This document shows positions 18,777 to 28,046 of a DNA stretch of 64,000 bases, in pieces. The translations under genes were made by a program, and so were the position numbers. The stretch comes from Altererythrobacter lutimaris. Its GTDB lineage: Bacteria > Pseudomonadota > Alphaproteobacteria > Sphingomonadales > Sphingomonadaceae. The stretch lies in assembly GCF_013371495.1 (NCBI RefSeq), contig NZ_JABWTA010000001.1, positions 1,364,001 through 1,428,000 on the forward strand, written 5' to 3'. The first letter of the stretch is position 1; each line of letters opens with the position of its first letter. Below the pieces are notes generated by a model. The model did no database searches. It saw nothing but the letters and a program-made list of their open reading frames with translations, and was not told where the DNA came from.

Positions 18777-20015
18777 ATGGATCTTCAACAACGCGACTTT
18801 TCTGCCTTTGTCGGATCGGATGGCGAGCGCCCCGATGTGACGATTGTCATGCCTGTGCTCAATGAAGTCGACAGTCTTCCGCATTGCATCGGCAACGCGC
18901 TGGAAGCGCTGGCACGTATGCGTTCAGAACTCGACTTGTCTGGCGAGATCGTGATCGCCGACAACGGTTCAACTGACGGCAGTCAGGCATTGGCAACAGA
19001 GCTCGGCGCACGCGTGGTTCCGGTTGAGCGTCGCGGATACGGCGCGGCATTGATCGGCGGCTGCGAAGCGGCTTTCGGACGCTACATCGTGATGGGCGAC
19101 TGCGATGGCAGCTACAATTTCACTGAAGGCGTTGCGATGGTCGCAAAGCTGGAAGAAGGCTATGACGTGTGTATGGGCAACCGCTTCAAAGGCGGCATTG
19201 CTCCGGGCGCTATGCCTTGGAAAAACAAGCATATCGGCAATCCGGGCCTGACCGGCGTTTTGAACCTCTTCTTCCGCAGCGGCATTGGCGATGCGCATTG
19301 CGGTCTGCGCGCGATCCGCAAGGAAGCGTTCACCGAATTGAACCTCAGCGGCTCCGGTATGGAATTCGCGAGCGAGATGGTCATCAAGGCCGCACTCACC
19401 AAGCAGCGCATGGCTGAAGTGCCGGCAACGCTCAGCCCCGACCTGCGGGACCGCCCGCCGCATCTGCGCCCCTTGCGTGATGGCTGGCGGCACTTGCGTT
19501 ATCTCTTCATGCTGAGCCCGACCTGGGTGTTTGGTGTGCCTGCTACGATGGCGCTGGCAGCGGCGACGGTCATCTTCGCTATCGGTCTGATGCATGCGCT
19601 TGGCATCCTGCCAGGACCAAGCTTCTTCGGCACGAGCTGGAGCATCGTTGCAGGTTTCCTTGCGACTTGCGGCCATCTGGGCTTGATCATGGCTGTGGCA
19701 ACACACTTCCACGGAGTGCGCAGCGGCTATCGACTGATGCGGCCAGTCTTCAAACGAAACGAGAAGCTGATGACGCTCGAGTTTGCTCTGCTAACCGGCC
19801 TCGGTCTGTGTGCTGTTGGCGCGGTTGGCATGGCTGCGGTTGCTTACAGCTGGGGCCAGGCAGGCTTTATCGCGCTTGATAATCCGCTTCCACTCATCCT
19901 TTCTGCAACAATCGGTGCAATCGGCTTGCAAACGATCCTCGGCGGCTTTCTTCTCGCCATCATTGGCGGCAATGACAACCGTTTGACCCCGCGCGGTGAA
20001 GAGAAGACCCGTTGA
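18777..20015 (+). CDS. GT2 polyprenyl-phosphate glycosyltransferase-like protein
   Basis: 412 residues. The GT-A domain at about 15-235 has VTIVMPVLNEVDSLP, ADNGSTDGS and the metal-binding region MGDCDGSYNF. Four hydrophobic segments follow at about 255-400. This layout matches dolichyl/undecaprenyl-phosphate sugar transferases, which load a sugar onto a lipid carrier at the inner membrane. It starts an operon with a second GT2 (4-nt overlap), a methyltransferase and a GtrA-like protein. A TTGA-N7-TTAACC sequence at 18718-18734 is a weak CtrA-like candidate. Confidence 0.88.
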   Translation: MDLQQRDFSAFVGSDGERPDVTIVMPVLNEVDSLPHCIGNALEALARMRSELDLSGEIVIADNGSTDGSQALATELGARVVPVERRGYGAALIGGCEAAFGRYIVMGDCDGSYNFTEGVAMVAKLEEGYDVCMGNRFKGGIAPGAMPWKNKHIGNPGLTGVLNLFFRSGIGDAHCGLRAIRKEAFTELNLSGSGMEFASEMVIKAALTKQRMAEVPATLSPDLRDRPPHLRPLRDGWRHLRYLFMLSPTWVFGVPATMALAAATVIFAIGLMHALGILPGPSFFGTSWSIVAGFLATCGHLGLIMAVATHFHGVRSGYRLMRPVFKRNEKLMTLEFALLTGLGLCAVGAVGMAAVAYSWGQAGFIALDNPLPLILSATIGAIGLQTILGGFLLAIIGGNDNRLTPRGEEKTR

Positions 20016-20953
20016 ACACGAAAACATCTCGCCCATGGCTGTCCATCGTGATGCCCGTGCACCAGCCCAATCAATGGCTGGATGATGCGCTTGCGAGTAT
20101 AGAAGACGATGGCCGCGATGGCGGGATCGAAGTCATAATCCGCGATTCAACGCCAGAGTTTCCGGCAGGCGCCGTGTTCGTTCGCCAGCACCGCGACCGC
20201 TTGAACATTGACTATGCGCATATGCCGCATATCGCTAGCTGGACACGTAAGACGAATATGGGTGTCGAGGAATCGCGCGGTCACCATGTCTGCACGCTGC
20301 ACCAGGATGATCTTTGGCTTCCGGAGCGGGTTGCGACCACCCGTGATATGATTGCAAGCGCGCAGGACGCAGCGCTCTATCTCACGCCTGCGCGGCTGAT
20401 CGACAATGCGTCGCGTGATCTGGGCGGATGGCGTCCACCCTTCAAGCAAGGACAAGTTCCGCAGGCTGCGTTCCGCGATATGCTGCTGGTGCAAAACTCG
20501 ATTGCCATGCCCGCGCCTGTGTTCAAGCGCGATGCATATCTTGCGGCAGGCGGCCTTGATGAGAGCCTTTGGTACACGCCCGATTGGGAATTGTGGCTGA
20601 AACTCGGCGATCAAGGCCCGGTGGTGTTCGATCCACGCCCAACCAGCGCCTTTCGTATCCATGGCGGCGCGCAGACCATGACCCGCAGCCGTAGCGAATT
20701 TGCCGAACAGCTCGGCATAGTGCTGGACCGACATCTGGTAGAAGACGGCCCAACCGCTCGTATCAGCCGGGCCTCGGTTGCTATCAACACAGCGCTCGCA
20801 GAAGCAGCAGCCGGCGACAGTAAGGCCAAGTGGCGCGCGCTTGGCAATTTCGCCAAGCTCGGCCCCGTGGATGCAGTGCGATATCTCAAATATTCGCGGC
20901 TGGTCGAGCGACTGTGGCCGCGGCTGCGTTTGCGCTTTGCAGGAGGACTGTGA
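20012..20953 (+). CDS. GT2-family glycosyltransferase
   Basis: 313 residues with the GT-A start WLSIVMPVHQPNQWL, a DXD-type metal site in LHQDDLWLPERV, and the acceptor-side motif TPDWELWLKLGD. No membrane segments. It probably adds a sugar to an envelope glycan; donor and acceptor are unknown. The likely start is TTG at 20012, overlapping the upstream stop by 4 nt. Translation begins close to the conserved strand, so a later start is unlikely. Confidence 0.85.
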   Translation: MNTKTSRPWLSIVMPVHQPNQWLDDALASIEDDGRDGGIEVIIRDSTPEFPAGAVFVRQHRDRLNIDYAHMPHIASWTRKTNMGVEESRGHHVCTLHQDDLWLPERVATTRDMIASAQDAALYLTPARLIDNASRDLGGWRPPFKQGQVPQAAFRDMLLVQNSIAMPAPVFKRDAYLAAGGLDESLWYTPDWELWLKLGDQGPVVFDPRPTSAFRIHGGAQTMTRSRSEFAEQLGIVLDRHLVEDGPTARISRASVAINTALAEAAAGDSKAKWRALGNFAKLGPVDAVRYLKYSRLVERLWPRLRLRFAGGL

Positions 20954-20955
20954 CG

Positions 20956-21588
20956 ATGGCAGTGGGTGCGTTCGTCCGAAAGTGTTTTGGGCCCTATGAG
21001 CCGCAGATTTCCGAAGCTTGGCGATCCATGTTCGTCAATCTCGATGACTGGACGGCACAGGTCCAGACGCTATGCCCTTCCCCGCGCCGGATCCTCGAGG
21101 TCGGATGCGGCGAAGGCGCAATGACAGAGCGTCTCGCTGCTGCTTTCCCGAATGCTCAGATCGACGCAATTGACATCACACCGCGTCTTGGACGGCTGTT
21201 CAACGGCGATGGCGCTCGCGTCAATTTCCACGAGGAATATGTCGAAGATCGCTTGGCGAAAAACCCCGAGCCGTATGATTTGATCCTTCTCGTAGATGTG
21301 CTTCACCATGTGCCAGAGAACGCGCAAGGCTCACTCCTTGCTTCAATCCGCGAACTCCTCGCGCCGGGCGGTGTTTTCGCGATGAAGGATTGGGAGCGCA
21401 ATTACACGCCGATCTATTGGTTTTGCTATTTTGCGGACCGGTTCCTTACTGGCGACCGCATTCGCTACAAAACGCCTGACGAAGCGAAAGAGCAGCTTTC
21501 AGAGATCTTCGGAAAAGGTCAGGTGAATCGCGGGATGCATGTGAAACCGTGGCGAACCAACTATTCGCTGATTGCGACGCGGGCCTGA
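20956..21588 (+). CDS. Class I SAM-dependent methyltransferase
   Basis: 210 residues with SAM-binding motif I ILEVGCGEGAM and post-motifs DAIDITP and LILLVDVLHHVPE. The start is the ATG at 20956, because a perfect AGGAGG at 20941-20946 sits 9 nt before it; the longer open frame from 20830 lies inside the upstream gene. Within a glycosyltransferase operon it may methylate a sugar or lipid-linked glycan, which is inference. Confidence 0.88.
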   Translation: MAVGAFVRKCFGPYEPQISEAWRSMFVNLDDWTAQVQTLCPSPRRILEVGCGEGAMTERLAAAFPNAQIDAIDITPRLGRLFNGDGARVNFHEEYVEDRLAKNPEPYDLILLVDVLHHVPENAQGSLLASIRELLAPGGVFAMKDWERNYTPIYWFCYFADRFLTGDRIRYKTPDEAKEQLSEIFGKGQVNRGMHVKPWRTNYSLIATRA

Positions 21589-21594
21589 CCTGCG

Positions 21595-21975
21595 ATGAAA
21601 GCCATCGCAAACCGCCAATCACTTCGCTATCTCGCGATCGCAGCGCTGTCAGCGATCAGCTACAACGCGATCATCATAGCGCTCGACTATGCCGGGATCA
21701 GTTATCTGATTGGAGTGGTCGTGGCGACCGCGGTCGTGATTACCGGAGCCTATCTCGCTCATGCGACTGTGACTTTCTCTCAGCCGCTGAGCTTGACAGC
21801 CTATATGCGGTTTGTCTCTGCTCAGATCGCGGGTTTCTTTCTGTCAGTGATAATCCTGGCAGCCATGATTGACGGCCTGCAATGGCCAGTCATCGTCGCA
21901 ACACCCGTCGCCACCGTATTGCTGTTCGCGTACAACTTCATTTCAGCACGGTGGGCAATCCTCACCAAGCGCTGA
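21595..21975 (+). CDS. GtrA-family membrane protein
   Basis: 126 residues with four hydrophobic segments (about 11-30, 37-57, 75-95, 99-116), the size and layout of GtrA proteins, proposed flippases for bactoprenol-linked sugars. It follows the methyltransferase by 6 nt and ends the plus-strand glycan operon that starts with a polyprenyl-phosphate GT2. The combination resembles a GtrA/GtrB pair. Confidence 0.85.
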   Translation: MKAIANRQSLRYLAIAALSAISYNAIIIALDYAGISYLIGVVVATAVVITGAYLAHATVTFSQPLSLTAYMRFVSAQIAGFFLSVIILAAMIDGLQWPVIVATPVATVLLFAYNFISARWAILTKR

Positions 21976-21986
21976 AGCGAAAGGCC

Positions 21987-22766
21987 TTACGCTGCTGGCT
22001 TTTCCCAAGTCGCGATGAAGGTCGCAAATGGCAGTCTGCCTGGAAGACGATGATATAGGCGCTCAAGTCCAAGCGCCGGGCCTGCGATCCATTTCTTCGC
22101 ACCGCCTGACATACGCAGCACCCAATTTTGCAGAAGCAGGAAGTAGGCTGGACCGCCGATATAGCGCAAATCAACGGGTTTCAGCCCGTGCGCGTGGTCA
22201 TTCACCAGCTTCTGGTGCGACAGCGCGTGTTCATTATCCGCATCGAAATGGCTGGTGTCGAGCCTATACCAGAGTTTGCGAAGCGGCTCGAGCATGAAGT
22301 CGGCATTGGGCTCAGCCATGATCAGGCGCCCCCCCGGGTTCAGCAGCTTGGCGATGTTCTCGAACGCAACGTCCAAATCAGCGACCAAATGATGAATACC
22401 GCCCATAACCAGCAACGCGTCATAGCTCTGCTCGACTTCGAGAGGCACCGTCAGGTCCCAGACATAGCACGGACGATTGTGAAGCTTTGTGAAATCGTCA
22501 GCCGCAGATTGCGAAATATCGCAGCCTGAAATCTCAAGACCGGGCTTGTGATCGCGCATCCATCCAGCCGCGCTGCCGATCCCGCTGGCGAGCTCCATCA
22601 GGCTCTTGGCATCGCCCAGCATTTCCAGGATGGGGCGGTAAATGAACTCTTCCTTGTACCCTTCCGCGAATTCGTCCGTGGTTGCTTCGGCATACTTTTC
22701 GTGGATGGCCTCAAACAGCTGTTTCTGGCTTTCAAGCGCGATGCCTGAAGATGTCCCCTCGGCCAT
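21987..22766 (-). CDS. SAM-dependent methyltransferase
   Basis: 259 residues. LMELASGIGSAAGWM is the SAM motif, ISGCDISQSAADDF the acidic second strand, and LLVMGGIHHLVADL with LLNPGGRLIMAEPN complete the class I fold. It resembles methyltransferases in O-antigen and capsule loci. GGGGAG lies about 9 nt before the ATG. It is convergent with the GtrA-like gene (11 nt gap) and downstream of a GT-C-like membrane protein. Confidence 0.87.
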   Translation of the reverse strand: MAEGTSSGIALESQKQLFEAIHEKYAEATTDEFAEGYKEEFIYRPILEMLGDAKSLMELASGIGSAAGWMRDHKPGLEISGCDISQSAADDFTKLHNRPCYVWDLTVPLEVEQSYDALLVMGGIHHLVADLDVAFENIAKLLNPGGRLIMAEPNADFMLEPLRKLWYRLDTSHFDADNEHALSHQKLVNDHAHGLKPVDLRYIGGPAYFLLLQNWVLRMSGGAKKWIAGPALGLERLYHRLPGRLPFATFIATWEKPAA

Positions 22767-22843
22767 TGCCGCAAACTCCCCGTAATTCGCTCCGAAATGA
22801 GCAGCTCGGGTGTAGCGGCGGCATGGTAAACAAATTCATAAAA

Positions 22844-24559
22844 CTACTGGGTAATCGAGGTCTCCAACCCGTCATCGCTTCCAGTCTCAAATATGGAGCA
22901 CGGCGGGTCAGGCATGGCATCAGCCTCTTCACGTGGCACATCGTGCAACCCTGCCAGCGCAATTTCCGTTGAGTCGATCAGCGAAACCGTTCCGTTCGCG
23001 CAAATTTCCATAAACTTTTCCCGCGTGAGGAAACGCCGCGAAATGACTATCGGCTGGTTCGTAAGGTCAGCATGATTGCGCACCTGATCCACCACGCTGC
23101 TATGCCGCAAATCGTCGATCATGACGTAATCGGTATCGCGCGCCTCGACGATCTGCGTCAGCTTGACATAAGGCTCAGTGAAGCTGCGAGCGGACCACAG
23201 ATTGGCAGGCAACGCAATCAGCGCAGTCGTTGCAATAAGCAAGACCGCCGCACCATCGGCCCATTTCTTGTCCGCATTCACAAGCTCGCGATAGCCGAAT
23301 GCAGCAAGCAGACAAAAGCTCCCCAGCAGACCATGCACATAGCGATAGCCCCAGCCGTGGCCCTGATAAGGCAGCAGGATGGTCATGGCGACTAACGTCA
23401 GAACAATCCCGCCAAGCAGCGCCAGAGCAATTGGATCGCGGCGCTTGATCGCGGGGCCCGCCGCTATCACAAACGGCAGAATGAACAACGCATTCCAGCC
23501 GATGCCTCTGACCAGATTAAACGTCATGTACTGGATCGTAAGGGGATCGAATTGCGTGATCAGCGGCAGGATGCGTTCAGTCAGGAAAGTTGAAATACCA
23601 CCCTCTTTGCCTGGCTCAGGAACGACGCCAGCCCAATCCATCACAATTCCGGGCCAGCTCATCCAGAGCGCGACGCCAGCAAGGTAGACCAATCCATAGG
23701 CCCCGACATGCAGCCACTTCTTCTGCATGAGCAGCCACAGCACAAAGGGACCGGCAAACAGCGGATGAAACACAAACTGATGCAGACCCATGGCGAGAAC
23801 ACCGACCAGCATTGCCAGAGCGTGGCTCCACCAGCGATCTTTCAGAAAGAGCGCGAGCCACAGCAGATTTAAGGCGAGATGGCCTGTCATCGCATAGGTC
23901 GTCATGCCGTTCGCGAGGATTTGCGCGGACAAGAGATAGCCCAGCAGCACCAGCCATTGAGCAGAGGCATTGTCTGCGAAGACCCGTCTTGCAATCCACC
24001 AGAGGCTGACAAAGCCAATTGCAGCCAATAGTGGGTTCATCAGAGCCGGGTCAGCAATCTTGCCAAAGAACCCGCGCATGGCAGAATTGACCGGCAAATA
24101 GCCAGACACCAACAGTACATTGCCGGGCGTGTCTTGCAGGAAGGCAGGGACGAGCGCTCTTGCAAACCCTGTCCACTCTTCGGGAAGACGCTCGGCCACC
24201 TTGCCGTCCGCATATATTGCCGCGTCGAACACCGCCATGTGCTCGTCACGCGTCAACGGATAGTCAAACATCCACCAATGCGTGCCCGCCCAGAGCGCAA
24301 GACATAGTGCAATCGCAACCGGAACCACGAATTTTGCACCTGGAATGGACTCTGGAAGTGCGATCTGCGGCGTCCACCGTGTACTCGCAACCCAGGCCAC
24401 AACACACAGCAGCACCACATACGCGTCATGCGTAACAAAGTAATAGCGCGAGAGCGTCGCGTGCGGCTGTAAGGCCAAGAAAACGAGCGCGATCATCAGA
24501 TAGATCGCAGGCTTTTGCATAACCGATTTGGGAATCACGGATTTGGAAATCGAACCCAT
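22844..24559 (-). CDS. GT-C-type membrane glycosyltransferase-like protein
   Basis: 571 residues with about ten to twelve hydrophobic segments and a C-terminal soluble region (about 450-571). An acidic pair, LTRDEHMAVFD, sits in the first large extracytoplasmic loop at about residues 90-105, where GT39/GT83 (PMT/ArnT) enzymes carry catalytic Asp/Glu. It would transfer a sugar from a polyprenyl phosphate outside the membrane. No close family recognised. Several ATG starts at the N-terminus are possible. Confidence 0.72.
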   Translation of the reverse strand: MGSISKSVIPKSVMQKPAIYLMIALVFLALQPHATLSRYYFVTHDAYVVLLCVVAWVASTRWTPQIALPESIPGAKFVVPVAIALCLALWAGTHWWMFDYPLTRDEHMAVFDAAIYADGKVAERLPEEWTGFARALVPAFLQDTPGNVLLVSGYLPVNSAMRGFFGKIADPALMNPLLAAIGFVSLWWIARRVFADNASAQWLVLLGYLLSAQILANGMTTYAMTGHLALNLLWLALFLKDRWWSHALAMLVGVLAMGLHQFVFHPLFAGPFVLWLLMQKKWLHVGAYGLVYLAGVALWMSWPGIVMDWAGVVPEPGKEGGISTFLTERILPLITQFDPLTIQYMTFNLVRGIGWNALFILPFVIAAGPAIKRRDPIALALLGGIVLTLVAMTILLPYQGHGWGYRYVHGLLGSFCLLAAFGYRELVNADKKWADGAAVLLIATTALIALPANLWSARSFTEPYVKLTQIVEARDTDYVMIDDLRHSSVVDQVRNHADLTNQPIVISRRFLTREKFMEICANGTVSLIDSTEIALAGLHDVPREEADAMPDPPCSIFETGSDDGLETSITQ

Positions 24560-24764
24560 CAGTGAAACCGGCCCCTCATATCATGGGCGCTTCGCCCGCA
24601 TTGTGTTGGGTTCCAATAGAGCGAACCCGTCAAAACTTGCTTACTTTGGCTAACCGCTTTCCACAGCGCTGGCACGGGAGCGGCGTAAAGATGTGCAAAA
24701 AAGGGCGCAGCAAGCTGGCATGGTAACGCTTCTTCGACCTCTGCTGGGCTAGAGGATATCGGCG

Positions 24765-26249
24765 ATGAGCACGCTAAGCCAACAGATCAATGACAGATTT
24801 GCCGCGAGTGAACGCGCGCTGGCAAACCGCGCCTTGTGGTTCATGCTGGCTGGCGCATTGCTGGCATTTCAAGCGTTTCTCATCTGGAGCCACAAGCCTT
24901 GGGCAGACGAGCTCCAGGCGCTCATGATCGCGCTCGAGGCATCTGACCAGGCGACACTGCTCGCTTGGCTGCGATATGAAGGCCATCCGCCGCTGTGGTA
25001 CTGGCTGCTGAGTGCGCTTGGCGCAGTATGCGAACCGCATCTTATCCTGCCGTTGGCCGCAACTTTGTGTGCGGGGATCGCGCAAGGGGCAATACTGTTC
25101 GGCTCGCCATTTTCGCGGATTGAGCGGCTGCTGATCGCCTCCAGCCAGTATGTGCTGTTTGAATTCCTGACGATCTCGCGTGGCACTTCGCTCGGCGTGG
25201 CGCTTGTAACGCTGGTCCTGCTCGGCTGGCGCAGCAAATGGTTCTGGCTGCTGCTCGCGCTGCTGCCGCTGGTCGACTTCCTGTTCGGAGTGATCTCCGG
25301 CGTGTTCCTTGTGCTTAAATGGCGAGAGAAAGACCTGTGGTGGCCCGGCGTTGGCCTATGGCTCGCAGGATCGGCTGTCGCCGCTTGGACGGTCCTGCCG
25401 CCGGCTGACATGGTCAATGCTATCGATGCGATGCAGCGTCTGCACGGTATAGACTTGTTGCTGCACAATGCGCGCGGCTGGTTCCTCAAAGTCGGCAGCA
25501 TCCCGCTGCCCTTCCCCGGCGGTATGTTCCCCGAATGGAAAGCGCCTGTCGTTCCTATCGCGGGATATGCCTGGATCTTGTTCCTTGCTTTGTGTTGGTA
25601 TGCCACGAAAGGCCGTCCGTGGCACGCGCTGATGATGTTCGGCTTCCTCGGGTTTACGCTGCTCTTCAATCTCGCAGTCTATTCGATCGGGCTGCGGCAC
25701 ATGTTGCTGGCTGCTCTATTGCTGATTGCCCTTGTGTGGCTAGCGCGGCGCGAGAGCGACCCGCCAAGCGCTGCTTTCCGCGTATGGATCGCGGTCGCAG
25801 CAATATGCGGCTTCGCGAGCTCGCTAATCAGTACGGAACGCGGTTTCAGCAATGGCGAAGAGGTGTTAGCAGCGATTGAAGAACGGGGGCTTGCAGGCAA
25901 GCACTGGATCGCTTTGCCCGAATGGCGCGTGCCCGCGATCTCTGGCCGGTCAGACATTGTCTTCACGCGTCCGGAAGCAAATTGTCGTTTCCGCTTTGTC
26001 CGTTGGGATCACAAAAGTAACGCCTTGCAAGGCCAGGACGAATTCACAGCCATGCTCCGGCAAACAGTGGACGAGCACGGCCGCAGCTATCTTGCCAGCG
26101 ATATCAATCTGCTTGGTTTCGATGCCGGTTTGGTTGAGAAGCTGGAAACCATACCTGCTGGTTATGATGGTATCACGTTCCACCTCTACGTGATCGGACC
26201 ACAAGCACCTGAGAAAGCTGTTGATTTGCCTTTCTGCTACGAAGCTTAA
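24765..26249 (+). CDS. GT-C-type membrane glycosyltransferase-like protein
   Basis: 494 residues, polytopic, with an acidic KPWADELQALM motif after the first hydrophobic segment and HPPLWYWLLSALG next, the pattern of GT39/GT83-like and DUF-type GT-C proteins. Residues about 370-494 are soluble and probably extracytoplasmic. It is divergent from the other GT-C-like gene with a 205-nt intergenic region between them. Function as a polyprenyl-phosphate-sugar-dependent transferase is inferred. Confidence 0.72.
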   Translation: MSTLSQQINDRFAASERALANRALWFMLAGALLAFQAFLIWSHKPWADELQALMIALEASDQATLLAWLRYEGHPPLWYWLLSALGAVCEPHLILPLAATLCAGIAQGAILFGSPFSRIERLLIASSQYVLFEFLTISRGTSLGVALVTLVLLGWRSKWFWLLLALLPLVDFLFGVISGVFLVLKWREKDLWWPGVGLWLAGSAVAAWTVLPPADMVNAIDAMQRLHGIDLLLHNARGWFLKVGSIPLPFPGGMFPEWKAPVVPIAGYAWILFLALCWYATKGRPWHALMMFGFLGFTLLFNLAVYSIGLRHMLLAALLLIALVWLARRESDPPSAAFRVWIAVAAICGFASSLISTERGFSNGEEVLAAIEERGLAGKHWIALPEWRVPAISGRSDIVFTRPEANCRFRFVRWDHKSNALQGQDEFTAMLRQTVDEHGRSYLASDINLLGFDAGLVEKLETIPAGYDGITFHLYVIGPQAPEKAVDLPFCYEA

Positions 26250-26384
26250 CGCGAATGCACGAAACTGCCCGGACCTTAGGAAAAAAATAAACTTTCCGAT
26301 TTATTCACCACAATTCGAGAGGCGATCTTCGCGTACTGCGGAGCGAGCCATGCAATCGTAGTGAAAGAATTCTGGGGGCGATCA

Positions 26385-27923
26385 ATGAGCGCATTCGGCA
26401 AAAAGACTGGACCTTCTGGCTTCAAGCCCGGAGCGCGTCCGTCTTTCGGTGTGGCAAAGCCCATGAAGGGCGGAGATCGCGGTTCTCCCAATGGTGAAGA
26501 TGAAGAAGGCGGAGAGCAGTTTCCGCCACTGCCTGATGGTGCTGCGGAAGCACCGGCAAAAAGCGCATCACAAGGTCGCGGAAACGCCACCGATGACGCG
26601 ATGAGCCGTCTGGCCGAGCGTATGAACTCGGTCGACAGCGGCGAATCCGAAGTTGGCGGCTTTGAAGCCAGCGTTCACAAGATCAAGGAACAGGTTCTTC
26701 CGCGTCTGCTCGAGCGCGTCGACCCAGAGGCGGCAGCGACGCTCACCAAAGAAGAACTGTCCGAAGAATTCCGCCCGATCATCATGGAAGTGCTGGCCGA
26801 GCTGAAGGTCACACTGAACCGCCGCGAGCAGTTTGCACTTGAAAAAGTCCTGATCGACGAGCTGCTGGGCTTCGGCCCCTTGGAAGAGCTCCTCAATGAC
26901 CCGGATATCTCCGATATCATGGTCAACGGTCCGCAGCAGACCTACATCGAGAAAAAGGGCCGTCTTGTTATCGCGCCGATCCAGTTCCGCGATGAACAAC
27001 ACCTTTTCCAGATCGCGCAGCGCATCGTGAACCAGGTCGGCCGCCGCGTCGACCAGACCACACCGCTTGCCGACGCCCGCTTGAAAGACGGCTCACGTGT
27101 GAACGTGATCGTACCGCCGCTCTCGCTAAAAGGCACTGCGATTTCCATTCGTAAGTTCTCCGAGAAACCGATCACCTTGGACATGCTCAAGGAATTCGGC
27201 TCGATGAGCGAGAAAATGTGTACCGCATTGAAGATCGCGGGCGCATGCCGGATGAACATCGTTATCTCAGGCGGTACGGGTTCAGGTAAAACCACCATGC
27301 TCAACGCTCTGTCGAAAATGATCGACCCGGGCGAGCGCGTGCTAACCATCGAGGACGCCGCGGAACTTCGCTTGCAACAGCCGCACTGGCTGCCGCTTGA
27401 AACGCGTCCGCCAAACCTTGAAGGCCAAGGCGCGATTACCATCGGCGACTTGGTCAAGAACGCTCTGCGTATGCGTCCTGACCGGATCATCCTGGGTGAG
27501 ATTCGTGGCGCGGAATGTTTTGACCTTCTCGCCGCTATGAACACGGGCCATGATGGCTCCATGTGTACGCTTCACGCCAACTCACCGCGTGAGTGTCTCG
27601 GCCGTATGGAAAACATGATCCTGATGGGTGACATCAAGATCCCTAAGGAAGCCATTTCACGCCAGATCGCAGAGTCAGTTGACCTGATCGTTCAGGTTAA
27701 GCGTTTGCGCGATGGTTCGCGTCGCACCACCAACATCACTGAAGTGATCGGGATGGAAGGCGATGTGATCGTGACGCAGGAGCTGTTCAAGTTCGAGTAT
27801 CTGGACGAAAGCGAAGACGGCAAGATCCTCGGCGAATTTCGCAGTCAGGGCCTGCGCCCTTACACACTGGAGAAAGCCCGCCAGTTCGGCTTCGACCAGG
27901 CGTATCTGGAAGCGTGTCTGTAG
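26385..27923 (+). CDS. cpaF: CpaF/TadA-type secretion ATPase
   Basis: 512-residue hexameric ATPase that drives Tad pilus assembly or type IV-like secretion. An N-terminal Gly/Pro/acidic low-complexity stretch (about 1-70) precedes the CpaF core. Walker A GGTGSGKTT is at about 297-305, the Walker B region is MRPDRIILGEIRG, and the His box MCTLHANSP follows. I chose the ATG at 26385 with GGGGG upstream over the GTG at 26361. No other pilus gene (cpaB, C, E, tadB, C) is adjacent, and a structured repeat begins directly after its stop codon. Confidence 0.93.
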   Translation: MSAFGKKTGPSGFKPGARPSFGVAKPMKGGDRGSPNGEDEEGGEQFPPLPDGAAEAPAKSASQGRGNATDDAMSRLAERMNSVDSGESEVGGFEASVHKIKEQVLPRLLERVDPEAAATLTKEELSEEFRPIIMEVLAELKVTLNRREQFALEKVLIDELLGFGPLEELLNDPDISDIMVNGPQQTYIEKKGRLVIAPIQFRDEQHLFQIAQRIVNQVGRRVDQTTPLADARLKDGSRVNVIVPPLSLKGTAISIRKFSEKPITLDMLKEFGSMSEKMCTALKIAGACRMNIVISGGTGSGKTTMLNALSKMIDPGERVLTIEDAAELRLQQPHWLPLETRPPNLEGQGAITIGDLVKNALRMRPDRIILGEIRGAECFDLLAAMNTGHDGSMCTLHANSPRECLGRMENMILMGDIKIPKEAISRQIAESVDLIVQVKRLRDGSRRTTNITEVIGMEGDVIVTQELFKFEYLDESEDGKILGEFRSQGLRPYTLEKARQFGFDQAYLEACL

Positions 27924-27926
27924 TTT

Positions 27927-28030
27927 GCTTTTCGCTCCGACACCCGTCGGAGCGTCCTCGCTAGATGCGCAGCAGGCTGCACCCGCTGCAGGCGGCCGGT
28001 CGGCCTTGCGGTTCGCTGAGCGCGGACCGT
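27927..28030 (+). repeat. Structured 3'-UTR element, copy A
   Basis: About 104 nt starting 4 nt after the cpaF stop. Hairpins in order: 27933-27954 (perfect 9-bp stem, loop ACCC), 27967-27982 (imperfect), 27994-28005 (GGCC/GGCC, loop GGTC), 28009-28029 (8-bp stem with one wobble). It aligns along its whole length with 52264-52366 on the minus strand, about 80% identical over the first 80 columns by hand, with compensatory changes in stems. No U tract follows, so it is not a typical intrinsic terminator. Confidence 0.75.
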
Positions 28031-28046
28031 GCTCCACGATTTCTCA

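Noticed and set aside
27933-27954. Simple intrinsic terminator for cpaF
   Set aside because: The hairpin lacks a following T tract and is only the first part of a longer repeated structured element.
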